A stretch of 49,733 nt of DNA from Candidatus Poribacteria bacterium. GTDB lineage: Bacteria; Poribacteria; WGA-4E; UBA9662. The notes under the pieces were generated by a model. That model had not been told where the DNA came from. It was given only the letters and a program-made list of their open reading frames with translations, and ran no database searches. The translations under genes and the position numbers were made by a program. Positions 10,170 through 17,646 of this stretch are shown piece by piece (position 1 is the stretch's first letter; every line of letters begins with the position of its first letter). Location of the stretch: NCBI GenBank assembly GCA_030748495.1, contig JASMLX010000038.1:1-49733 (forward strand). Direction: 5' to 3'.

Positions 10170-10329
10170 TGTACAACGTTGTTTCGCCGCCGCCCAACGA
10201 ACCAGCAACGGTTCTGTTGTCTTTGTTGAGATCATAGAGAATTTCGACAGTATTGAAATTCCCAAAACCGATCTCGCTTCCCAGACGGCGTCCATTCGTT
10301 TCGCCCAAATTGGTCAACCAAGATAGCCT
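10159..10329 (-). pseudogene. Orphan C-terminal gene fragment
   Basis: An open minus-strand frame with no ATG encodes about 56 residues of protein-like sequence: TNLGETNGRRLGSEIG, then NTVEILYDLNKDN and AGSLGGGETTLYTKV, then stop. The balanced composition and Gly/Asn turns look more natural than the antisense frame. An in-frame stop at 10330-10332 cuts it off, and a palindromic element lies eight bases beyond. It may be the 3' remnant of a gene broken at that element. No family recognised. Confidence 0.25.
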
Positions 10330-10339
10330 CTACACGGTT

Positions 10340-10374
10340 GTAGGGGCTGTACCCAGTCCGGGCGCAGCCCCTAC
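10340..10374. repeat. REP/MITE-like palindromic element
   Basis: Perfect 10-base inverted repeat GTAGGGGCTG (10340-10349) and CAGCCCCTAC (10365-10374) around a 15-base centre. It lies between the ThuA-like gene and the orphan fragment. Similar 'TAGGGGC' palindromes are scattered as short repeats in many genomes; copy number here is unknown. Confidence 0.55.
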
Positions 10375-10442
10375 GAATTTACGAATCTTACAAATTCGCA
10401 CTACCTGCTCAATTCACGGTGAATAGAATCAGACGCCCCGGC

Positions 10443-11390
10443 CTAGAGGGCGAATCCACTAGGATGCAGGTGACGCTGGAAGGTTCCAAATCCGAACATA
10501 GTCGGGTTGTAGTCGGTAACGTAATCTATCCTGCTCCGTTGGGGAATCTGTTCCTCTATCTCCATGCACCAGTAACAACCATTAACCAGCAACCGCCTTA
10601 GTCCTTCGCTAAGTAGATCGACCGAAGCACCCATCGTAGTGTTGAAAACCCGACAGGTGTTGCCGGTCTCACCGGTGTAGGTCTTGATCCAGGCCAAGGG
10701 CATGGTTGATTTCTCGGCTTTAGGCCCATCGTTTGGATCCATACCGACTAGAACTTGACCATTCAACAAGATCTTCAGGTCGTCACCGACGAGTTCCTTA
10801 ACACTGTAGACATCGCTTGGCCCCCAGACATCCTCAACGCCTCGCAGAATCGGATGTGTTTCGTAGAGACCGTTAACCAGTCCACGGGCACTCTCTTTAC
10901 CGTGGTGGCCGTGATGATTAATCCAAGTTTCGCCCAGTACCTGCCTACCGTAGCCTCCCTCAAAATCCGAATTTTTGAAATCATACTTGGCATAAGGACT
11001 GTCGAGGTTACGGGTATAGTTGAAGGCGTGAGTGGCTGTTCGTAATCCCATGACTGGTTTGCCGGCATTGGTGTAATCGATGATGTATTTCATCTGCTCA
11101 TCGGGTAATTCCCGAAAGCGGGTAAACAGGATCATCATATCAGCCCCTTCCAGATGGTGCAACCCCGGAATATTGGTTTGCACCTCCGGATCAATCTCGC
11201 CAGTATCCGGATTAATGGCAAATAGGACTGTAGAACGAAAACCGTGATGGGTGGATAAGATCTGGCCCAGCATCGGCAGGCTTTCCTCTGAACGATACTC
11301 CTCGTCACCGCTGACCAAAACGATATGCTTACCCGCGCCGGGGCCATCGCCTCCCTGATATTCAACCCATAAGTCTGTCTTTTGACTCAT
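10443..11390 (-). CDS. ThuA-like (trehalose utilisation) domain protein
   Basis: 315 residues with the class I glutamine-amidotransferase-like fold of the ThuA family: HIVLVSGDEEYRSEESLPML near the start, then GADMMILFTRFRELPDEQM, TNAGKPVMGLRTATHAF and a late 'FNTTMGASVDL'. ThuA-type proteins are linked to disaccharide and keto-sugar metabolism in rhizobia, but their biochemical activity is not firmly established. No signal peptide. AAGGAG lies seven bases before the ATG. The gene follows a Gfo/Idh/MocA gene on the same strand by 77 bases. Such pairing recurs at 25.7-27.7 kb, pointing to a joint role in sugar oxidation. Confidence 0.8.
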   Translation of the reverse strand: MSQKTDLWVEYQGGDGPGAGKHIVLVSGDEEYRSEESLPMLGQILSTHHGFRSTVLFAINPDTGEIDPEVQTNIPGLHHLEGADMMILFTRFRELPDEQMKYIIDYTNAGKPVMGLRTATHAFNYTRNLDSPYAKYDFKNSDFEGGYGRQVLGETWINHHGHHGKESARGLVNGLYETHPILRGVEDVWGPSDVYSVKELVGDDLKILLNGQVLVGMDPNDGPKAEKSTMPLAWIKTYTGETGNTCRVFNTTMGASVDLLSEGLRRLLVNGCYWCMEIEEQIPQRSRIDYVTDYNPTMFGFGTFQRHLHPSGFAL

Positions 11391-11421
11391 TTTATAACTC
11401 CTTATAGTTAGAATAATTTAG

Positions 11422-11454
11422 AATAGTGAATGGAGGAAACAGTACTTCACTATT
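11422..11454. promoter_or_regulatory. Inverted repeat between ThuA-like and Gfo/Idh/MocA genes
   Basis: AATAGTGAA (11422-11430) and TTCACTATT (11446-11454), a perfect nine-base repeat with a 15-base centre, in the 77-base gap upstream of the ThuA-like start. It could be an operator or an RNA hairpin. There is no U-tract, so a terminator is unlikely. Confidence 0.4.
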
Positions 11455-11467
11455 TATATTTTGTGCG

Positions 11468-12529
11468 TTAGTCTATACCCAAAAACTTTTTATAGATCTC
11501 CTCGTAGAGACGAACGTCGGTCAGAGTATCCTGCCCCGATGACCGGAACGGCTCGTTACTTCTGATATTCTGGATAAAGTGTTTGGCCTCTCGATGGTAG
11601 GACCAGGTCCAACTCGGCTTTGGAATCGGACGGGTGATCTGTTGTTCTTCGCCCGCACGATAGACCTCGACTTCAGCGGGTGTGTTTTTCAACAGTAGGG
11701 GTGGGGCCCAAGTATGAATCCATCCGTGCTGGAAGTAGATTTGCGTATGTTCATCCCAGCGATAGTGAGAAATATTACCGGATTCGAGGATGGCTCTGTT
11801 ACCTGCCATTTCGAAGATGACAACACCGTCAAACCCGTTGTCATCGAGGTCGACCACTTTGACACTGGCATCGTCCCCTGCATCCAGAAACCAGCGCAGC
11901 AGGTTGATGTTGTGGGTGTATTGTTGTAGATAACTGAGATACGACCCCGCCCGGTCAGCCGGCAACCAATCGGGGATCGGTTCCGAAGCCCCCGGTTGTC
12001 GTTCGTTGGTGATGTCCCTAGGGGTGTCCAAGTTGCAAACCCAGTCACCACCAAAACCGTGATTCCGAACGTAGGTCAGTGCCCCCAACTCACCGGTTTG
12101 GCAAAATTGATCGACGGTAGCCTTAACCAGTTCGTTACCGGCGTCGTAGCGTTTCATGTAACCGACCATCAGTTTGGTGCCAGCTGACTCGGCGGCCTCC
12201 AGCATCTCTTCTGCTTGCTTGACGGAGACGGCCATCGGTTTTTCCATGAAGACGTGTTTACCGGCACTGAGTAAGTCTTTCGCGATTTGGCCTTGCAGGG
12301 CGAAACCGGCTGAGACTGCAACAGCTTCAATTTCGTCGTCTTTAGCCAGTTCTAAATGGTGGTGATACTGTTTCGGAATCCGGTATCGATCCCGCACCTT
12401 TTGTCCCAGTTCGGTCCTAACCTCTGCAATCGCCATCAGTTGACAATCCGGAATACTGATAAAATTAGGAATGTGAACCTTCTGTGCCATAAACCCACAA
12501 CCTACATACCCGAGCCTGATCGGTTCCAT
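11468..12529 (-). CDS. Gfo/Idh/MocA family oxidoreductase
   Basis: About 353 residues. The dinucleotide loop is LGYVGCGFMAQKVHIPNF and the lysine signature is VFMEKPMAVSVKQAEEML, followed by MVGYMKRYDAGNELV. The C-terminal domain has the family's beta-sheet for substrate and dimer contacts, including YTHNINLLRWFL, whose His is the usual catalytic position. A possible start lies 27 bases upstream. ATG at 12529 is chosen because the conserved loop begins six residues later and GGGAG lies about ten bases before it. Predicted NAD(P)-dependent sugar or polyol dehydrogenase, substrate unknown. It probably shares an operon with the ThuA-like gene downstream. Confidence 0.87.
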   Translation of the reverse strand: MEPIRLGYVGCGFMAQKVHIPNFISIPDCQLMAIAEVRTELGQKVRDRYRIPKQYHHHLELAKDDEIEAVAVSAGFALQGQIAKDLLSAGKHVFMEKPMAVSVKQAEEMLEAAESAGTKLMVGYMKRYDAGNELVKATVDQFCQTGELGALTYVRNHGFGGDWVCNLDTPRDITNERQPGASEPIPDWLPADRAGSYLSYLQQYTHNINLLRWFLDAGDDASVKVVDLDDNGFDGVVIFEMAGNRAILESGNISHYRWDEHTQIYFQHGWIHTWAPPLLLKNTPAEVEVYRAGEEQQITRPIPKPSWTWSYHREAKHFIQNIRSNEPFRSSGQDTLTDVRLYEEIYKKFLGID

Positions 12530-12658
12530 CAATGTCAATCTCCCTTTACAAATCATCTATTCACAAATTAATCGTTTTTTCTGCAACACCCAATCCAAAA
12601 GATGGTCAGTCGATAAATCTCCAGCCAAAAATAATAGGGGCGAAAGAGTATTGCTTGT

Positions 12659-13216
12659 TCACTCTTGCTCGGAAAAAACCTCAGCGCTGAACCTGTAAAT
12701 TTGTGTCTGCTCCGACTGCCAGGCGTCGGCGGGTAAATCGGCTTTAAGACAGGTTTGTGCTAAAAACGAAAGCCGGTCCAGGCGGTGGGTTACCGCCACC
12801 TGCGGCAGTAGCAGACCATTTTGTTGATCCTGGGTAATATACAGACCGTGTCTTCCGATTTCAATCTCGGTGATGTCAACGACAAGCTCGAGTGGAGTCA
12901 AAACCGATAGTTCTATTTCCAGATCCCCGATTTCATCGGCTCGGACGGGAGGGAATCGAGGGTCACGAGTAGCGGCAGCCACCGCCATTTCGGTCACTAG
13001 CTTGTACAGGGGTTGGTCGGAGGTGATTGTACCGATGCAACCCCGCAGCTGCCCTTGCTCGTAGAGGGAAACAAAAAGACCACAACAACTCATTAGCACC
13101 GGATCGTCAATATCGAAACTGACTGAAATAGATCTATCCATCTCAGCCTTGATTGACGTCCGAGCAATATCCAGAATTAGTTTTTGACTAGAGGTAGAGA
13201 GTTGGGTAGTAGGCAT
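12659..13216 (-). CDS. AMMECR1-domain protein (AmmeMemoRadiSam system protein A-like)
   Basis: 185 residues spanning the whole AMMECR1 domain. The hallmark LRGCIGTI is near residue 58, with AAATRDPRFPPV and IELSVLTPLELV following. The domain often occurs with MEMO1-like and radical SAM genes (AmmeMemoRadiSam), but neither partner is present beside it here. The biochemical role of the family is unsettled. No signal peptide, so cytosolic. ATG at 13216 is preceded by GAGG at a long spacing. Its neighbours (Gfo/Idh/MocA downstream, a beta-barrel gene upstream) give no functional hint. Confidence 0.88.
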   Translation of the reverse strand: MPTTQLSTSSQKLILDIARTSIKAEMDRSISVSFDIDDPVLMSCCGLFVSLYEQGQLRGCIGTITSDQPLYKLVTEMAVAAATRDPRFPPVRADEIGDLEIELSVLTPLELVVDITEIEIGRHGLYITQDQQNGLLLPQVAVTHRLDRLSFLAQTCLKADLPADAWQSEQTQIYRFSAEVFSEQE

Positions 13217-13279
13217 TATTGGGTGAACCTCACCTAAACTATTATAGCACGTTTTAGCAGAGAATAGAAATCCCTACCC

Positions 13280-14047
13280 TCAAAAACCAACCGCTAAAGA
13301 GAATTGATGAGTTCCATGGAGTTGTGAATGGCTATGCTGACGATAACCGATATTCAGGCGATTGTTACCGAAACCGAATCCATATACCAGTTGTGAAGGG
13401 AACGAAAAACCACCAGCGTGCAACGACAAATTCGGATGAGGATGAAAATCGACAGCAACCGTTAATCGGCGGTCCAGCAGACCTAGCACCAACTCGGCAT
13501 TGGATTGTACTTGAATCTGCAAGCTGCCGCTGAAAGTCGGGGATAGGATACTTGGCAATTGAGGTTTATTAAGACGAGATACCAACAGAGTAGTAGTAAA
13601 AGATGGCCGGATCCGCCACTTGGCGCCAACTGCTAACCCAAAGGTGGAGCGCTGACCAAAGTTATCGATCCGTAGTTGAAAGCGATCCACCCGGGCCTGT
13701 AAGTCAAACTGTGCCTTGCTGATGGTCACTGCTAGCGTCTGTAGATCTTCAGCATAAGTTTGTGTTCCGAACTGCTGCCAATCGGTCTCTATCTCCACCT
13801 TGAAAGGCGTTCCAAGACGGAAGCGATAAGAAATGAAATGTTCGGTTAACGTTGGGGCGGTAAACGGTTTAGAGAAGGTGGAGAAAAAACGGTGTGTGGC
13901 GGGCTCAGAAGGAGAGGATGAAAAGCCGATGCCACACCAGACCTGCGTCGCATACGACAAGCGATCAAAAGCGGCATCGGCTGAGATATTCCAAGCTACT
14001 CCCCAGATAATAATTGTCAGGAAGAGGTTGGTTGGTCGAAGTCTCAC
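13280..14047 (-). CDS. Predicted outer-membrane beta-barrel protein
   Basis: 255 residues. The N-terminus MRLRPTNLFLTIIIWGVAWNISADA is a signal peptide. The rest is a run of alternating hydrophobic/polar strands such as FGLAVGAKWRIRP, TTTLLVSRL, AELVLGLLDRRLTVAVDF and LVYGFGFGNNRLNIGY. The protein ends in Phe after HQFSLAVGF, which fits the C-terminal strand recognised by the BAM machinery. No named family recognised; the call is structural. The start is GTG, which overlaps the stop of the DUF1326-like gene by four bases (GTGA), so translation is coupled. The two products may act together in the cell envelope. Confidence 0.6.
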   Translation of the reverse strand: MRLRPTNLFLTIIIWGVAWNISADAAFDRLSYATQVWCGIGFSSSPSEPATHRFFSTFSKPFTAPTLTEHFISYRFRLGTPFKVEIETDWQQFGTQTYAEDLQTLAVTISKAQFDLQARVDRFQLRIDNFGQRSTFGLAVGAKWRIRPSFTTTLLVSRLNKPQLPSILSPTFSGSLQIQVQSNAELVLGLLDRRLTVAVDFHPHPNLSLHAGGFSFPSQLVYGFGFGNNRLNIGYRQHSHSQLHGTHQFSLAVGF

Positions 14048-14712
14048 ATTACGAAACGTCCAGCAAAGATATTGTTACTGGGCAATCCGCGATTCCACCT
14101 AACCGACAATACTTCATCTTGATAGCGATAGGTTTCGGATTTACCGACGATCGGTTGGTCTATTTTCTCCAGCGGTCGGTACCAGATCTGATGTGGCTGG
14201 GTACACTCGTAGCAGGGAAATCGAGAGACATCCAGTGCTAAGATCTGACCTACCTGGAGTTTGTAGTTCAGGCCTATCTTACTGAAATCAATTTCAACCT
14301 TCTTGACTGCCACCACTTGACCTACTATAGTCGATCGCTTTGTTTTCATTAGATCCACGACCGCTTGCTGTTGCATCGGCGTGGCTTGTGGGTCGAGGTA
14401 TAACACACTCCGTCGGGCATTCTGATTTAGATCTAAGTTCTGATCTGCGCTGACCACTGCAACTATGGTTAAACCGCTTAACGAAACGCTGTTCCAGGTG
14501 CCAGACTCGATCTGCCAGACCAGTGTAGCCTCTCTGCCACCTTCAACATAATCAGAACCGAAATGACAGGCACCGGTATAGACATCGACCGAGCGTGCCT
14601 CCAAGTACTCGCCCTCAATTTCAGCCGTTGTAACGGCCGTCGCTAGATGGAAGACGATGAGTAAACAGGCGACGATTGTTAACTGCGCTCGTCCAAACTC
14701 CACAACTCTCAT
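14044..14712 (-). CDS. DUF1326-like secreted protein
   Basis: About 222 residues. The signal peptide MRVVEFGRAQLTIVACLLIV continues to a likely cleavage site before EIEGEYLEARSVDVYTGACHF, which resembles the opening of DUF1326 proteins. Two further Cys occur late, in RFPCYECTQPHQIWY, so disulphide or metal binding is possible. ATG at 14712 is chosen over the GTG two codons earlier because GAGAGG lies five bases before it. No enzymatic activity is known for the family. Coupled to the downstream beta-barrel gene by a four-base overlap. Confidence 0.65.
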   Translation of the reverse strand: MRVVEFGRAQLTIVACLLIVFHLATAVTTAEIEGEYLEARSVDVYTGACHFGSDYVEGGREATLVWQIESGTWNSVSLSGLTIVAVVSADQNLDLNQNARRSVLYLDPQATPMQQQAVVDLMKTKRSTIVGQVVAVKKVEIDFSKIGLNYKLQVGQILALDVSRFPCYECTQPHQIWYRPLEKIDQPIVGKSETYRYQDEVLSVRWNRGLPSNNIFAGRFVM

Positions 14713-14847
14713 TTTCACCTCTCAATTTCTAAAGATAGAAGAAACGATGTATACGCTATTTCTTATGTTAAAGATTATACTAGAGGATTAATCTAAAATC
14801 AACAACACATTCTCTGTGATGAGGTTTTACTGCCTCGACAAACGTGT

Positions 14848-14881
14848 TATAATAGCCGCATTTTGTAGGAGATATCGTATG
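14848..14881 (+). promoter_or_regulatory. -10 box and ribosome binding site of the 14879 gene
   Basis: Perfect TATAAT at 14848-14853 with only a weak -35 (TTTTAC, 14825-14830, 17-base spacer), then GGAG seven bases before ATG at 14879. It decides the start against an in-frame ATG at 14816 that would lie upstream of the promoter. Confidence 0.45.
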
Positions 14882-16078
14882 CCCTTATCATCACACAGTA
14901 TCGCCATGCTCGGCACCGGCTTTATCGCCGATTTCTATACTACTACACTTCACGGTCAACGCGGTGTAGATCGAGTAAAAGTTGTCTATTCTCGAACTGA
15001 AGACAAAGCCCAAGCTTTTCAAGAAAAGTGGAATGTACCACACGGAACAACCAGTTTAGAAGAAGCCGTCAATCGAGACGACATCGATACTGTTATCATC
15101 GGCTTGCCTAACCATCGACACGAGGAGGCGGTTCTGGCCGCCGCCGCCGCGGGAAAAGCGGTTATGTGCACCAAACCGCTGGGGCGGAATGCGGTCGAGG
15201 CTAAGCGAATGTTGGAGGCCGTCGAAGAAGCAGGCGTATTCCACGGCTATTTGGAAGATCTGGTCTACCCCCCCAAAACACTGAAAGCCATTCAATCGGT
15301 ACAAAACGGTGCGCTGGGTAAGGTGCTATGGGTTCGGTCACGAGAGACCCATCCAGGACCGCACAGCGACTGGTTCTGGAACAATGAGATGGCAGGTGGT
15401 GGGGCAATTATCGACATGGGGTGTCACTGTGTGGAGATTATCCGCAACTTCATCGGTAAAGGCGTGCGGCCTGTGGAGGCAATGTGCTGGACCGATACGC
15501 TGGTTCACCCGATTGAGGCTGAAGATCACGGTATCGGCTTGATCCGCTTTGAAAATGGTGCGATGGGTCAATTTGAGGTCAGTTGGGCTTTCCGCGGCGG
15601 AATGGACCTCCGCGACGAAGTTTCCGGGTCGGAAGGAACCATTTGGCTAAACCACTGGCTGAGAACCGGCTATGAGATGTTTACCTCTGTTGGGCAAGGT
15701 GGTTACGTGGCTGAGAAAGCCGAAGGTGACACCGGTTGGCTATTTCCAGTTGGTGATGAAGCGGCTGAACTCGGTTATACCGATATGTTCAAAGAGATGT
15801 TTAACTGTTTGGATGATGGTACAGAACCGATGGAGACTTTCTACGATGGATATGTTGTCAATGCCGTTATCGACGCTTGTTATACATCCGCTCAAACTCG
15901 ACAGTGGGAATCCATTGAGCTAGAACTTTGGCAAGGAGACGAATCGGTTGAACATGTTCGTACTATAACTGAAGTCGATGGAAAGATCCTAATTAAGACC
16001 GAAGTAATGCCAGATGGCCGAACCAAGCAGATCTTAAAAGATCCGGATACAGGCTTGATTAGTGAAGAAGTGCTGTAG
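14879..16078 (+). CDS. Gfo/Idh/MocA family oxidoreductase
   Basis: About 399 residues from the ATG at 14879. The Rossmann loop is [17 protein letters not shown]. The signature lysine motif is [18 protein letters not shown], with TKP instead of the usual EKP. Substrate-side features are [20 protein letters not shown], with the family's catalytic His, and [22 protein letters not shown]-terminal extension of about 50 residues ([16 protein letters not shown] onward) goes beyond the typical fold. Predicted NAD(P)-dependent oxidoreductase of a sugar or sugar acid. Transcribed alone and divergent from the DUF1326 gene. Confidence 0.87.
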   Translation: MPLSSHSIAMLGTGFIADFYTTTLHGQRGVDRVKVVYSRTEDKAQAFQEKWNVPHGTTSLEEAVNRDDIDTVIIGLPNHRHEEAVLAAAAAGKAVMCTKPLGRNAVEAKRMLEAVEEAGVFHGYLEDLVYPPKTLKAIQSVQNGALGKVLWVRSRETHPGPHSDWFWNNEMAGGGAIIDMGCHCVEIIRNFIGKGVRPVEAMCWTDTLVHPIEAEDHGIGLIRFENGAMGQFEVSWAFRGGMDLRDEVSGSEGTIWLNHWLRTGYEMFTSVGQGGYVAEKAEGDTGWLFPVGDEAAELGYTDMFKEMFNCLDDGTEPMETFYDGYVVNAVIDACYTSAQTRQWESIELELWQGDESVEHVRTITEVDGKILIKTEVMPDGRTKQILKDPDTGLISEEVL

Positions 16079-16289
16079 TCAGCGAACTGGCAAGATTGAG
16101 CACTTCTCCAAACCTACTTGTCCACCAAGCAGCGAAGACGCTTATCTGAGATTCGACCGTCTCTGAAAATCGAATTGATTATTCTGCCCCTGCCTTGTGA
16201 CGGACGTCGGACAAGAAATTTACAGGTGGTTAATCAGCGGAAGCTCGAATCGGTAATTCAAACTATCGTTTGTCTTGTAAAAAGGTGAG

Positions 16290-17270
16290 ATGGATATGAT
16301 ACGAAAACGGTTTAAATCTAATCTTCGAGAAGATAGATATTGCTTCACATCTCTAGTCCTTCTATTTGCAGGGCTTTGGATGACCGTCCTCGTTGAAGCT
16401 GAAACGAGCACTGAGCCGACACCAGAGATCGGTACTAGTAAGTCCGATCTTACTGATAAGGATCGTGCAGATCTACAGAACGAACTCAAGCGATTAGGAG
16501 GTGAGCTAAAGCTGTTAGGCCAGCAGATCGGAGGGAGTATTGCACCACTCGATTTGGATCTCAGTGGGACATCTTCTGACCAACCGACGACAGCCGAGAC
16601 TGTTAGCCGTGTACAGTCGATACAGAAGCGAATGCGAGAGATTCAGCGACTCTTTCCTGGCCAAACCCGGCGAATTCCACCTTTGTCTAAAGCTCAAATA
16701 ACTGCCAGAATTGAAACCTTACGAACAGAAATCGGAGAATCGAGCCAAGGTATTGAGGCTCTCGCCAAATCAAATCCGGGTGCGGAGGAGGTTCGTGTTC
16801 TACAGCGGCAATTACGCCACAAACAACGAACGCTCAATTGGTTGCTGGGTCAGCAACGACGATTCTCTGCGGTGGCCTCATCGAAAAACAATGCCGCAGC
16901 AGAGAATCCAGCTCAAGAAAAAACGGTTACTGTTGGGACTAAAGAGGAAGATGCTGAGTTAAAATCAGCACAGACCTATGAACTGATAGAAGCAACCGAA
17001 TTTGACGAAGCCACAGGGGTATTCGATCTCAAAGAGTTAGATTTTTTTAAACTTCACCATATTTTAGCGACTGAGGCTATTGAGGTCATAACACCGTTTC
17101 TGAGTCCTGACAATACAGCAATTGTAGCCGATTTGAATACCAACTCGATCATTGTAAAAGATCTACCACATGTTTTACTCGATATTGATCGGATTCTGGT
17201 TTATATCGATAGATCGGTGACAACACAACCCGTAGGTAAAAAAGAGGTCGACCATTCGAAAGAAAAATGA
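16290..17270 (+). CDS. Exported protein with a coiled coil and a C-terminal secretin N1-like domain
   Basis: 326 residues. A membrane/signal segment FTSLVLLFAGLWMTVLVEAE lies near residue 25. Two helical coiled-coil-like parts follow (ELKRLGGELKLLGQQIGG and VRVLQRQLRHKQRTLNWLL). The last part, about residues 245-310, reads HHILATEAIEVITPFLS, then IVADLNTNSIIVKDLPHVL and IDRILVYID. That pattern is the short N1/NolW-type domain of secretins (GspD, PilQ): hinge, 'D-x-x-T-N-S-I-I-V-x-D', then 'I-x-x-x-I-x-x-I-D'. No secretin channel domain follows. It may be a free-standing periplasmic adaptor. AAAGG lies four bases before ATG. Confidence 0.6.
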   Translation: MDMIRKRFKSNLREDRYCFTSLVLLFAGLWMTVLVEAETSTEPTPEIGTSKSDLTDKDRADLQNELKRLGGELKLLGQQIGGSIAPLDLDLSGTSSDQPTTAETVSRVQSIQKRMREIQRLFPGQTRRIPPLSKAQITARIETLRTEIGESSQGIEALAKSNPGAEEVRVLQRQLRHKQRTLNWLLGQQRRFSAVASSKNNAAAENPAQEKTVTVGTKEEDAELKSAQTYELIEATEFDEATGVFDLKELDFFKLHHILATEAIEVITPFLSPDNTAIVADLNTNSIIVKDLPHVLLDIDRILVYIDRSVTTQPVGKKEVDHSKEK

Positions 17271-17294
17271 TCGTCCTGATCGTGGGATCATTTT
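17264..17294. terminator. Candidate hairpin terminator after the secretin-like gene
   Basis: AAAATGATC (17264-17272) and GATCATTTT (17286-17294), perfect nine-base stem, loop of 13. The right arm ends in four Ts, but no longer U-tract follows. It straddles the stop codon. Confidence 0.35.
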
Positions 17295-17646
17295 ACCTGT
17301 CAGTGTCGCTGGATGGCTACACCTGCACTGGTCGGCGACATCACTATTTAGCGTAACCGCCCCTTTTGTTGGGCTTGCGAACATCTTCGTAAAAGCTATT
17401 TAGGTTTCGTAATGCTCCCTCTCTTTCTCGCATAGTTTTTTTAGAATGACTAAATTCTCAGTAGAAAGATTCATCTTCGTGAACAGTAACATGAATCTGC
17501 TCATTCGTCGTAATTTCTCACCCCTTTCGATCGTCGCTCCAGCCCCAGTTCTTCAGTAAAATGTCGCTTTGCTAACAAGTTAGTATAATTATATTGTCAA
17601 CATAACGTACAAGGCAATTTGGTTTCCTTCGGCTAACCTCTAACCG
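17295..17646. other. Intergenic region upstream of the giant exoprotein
   Basis: No gene seen. AGATTCAT (17467-17474) and ATGAATCT (17491-17498) form an eight-base inverted repeat. TATAAT at 17584-17589 is a plausible -10 for the downstream gene, but no good -35 is present. Confidence 0.4.

Noticed and set aside
10123..10326. Plus-strand continuation of the coiled-coil frame after a shift
   Set aside because: The opposite strand over the same bases reads more like a real protein, and there is no evidence for a shift.
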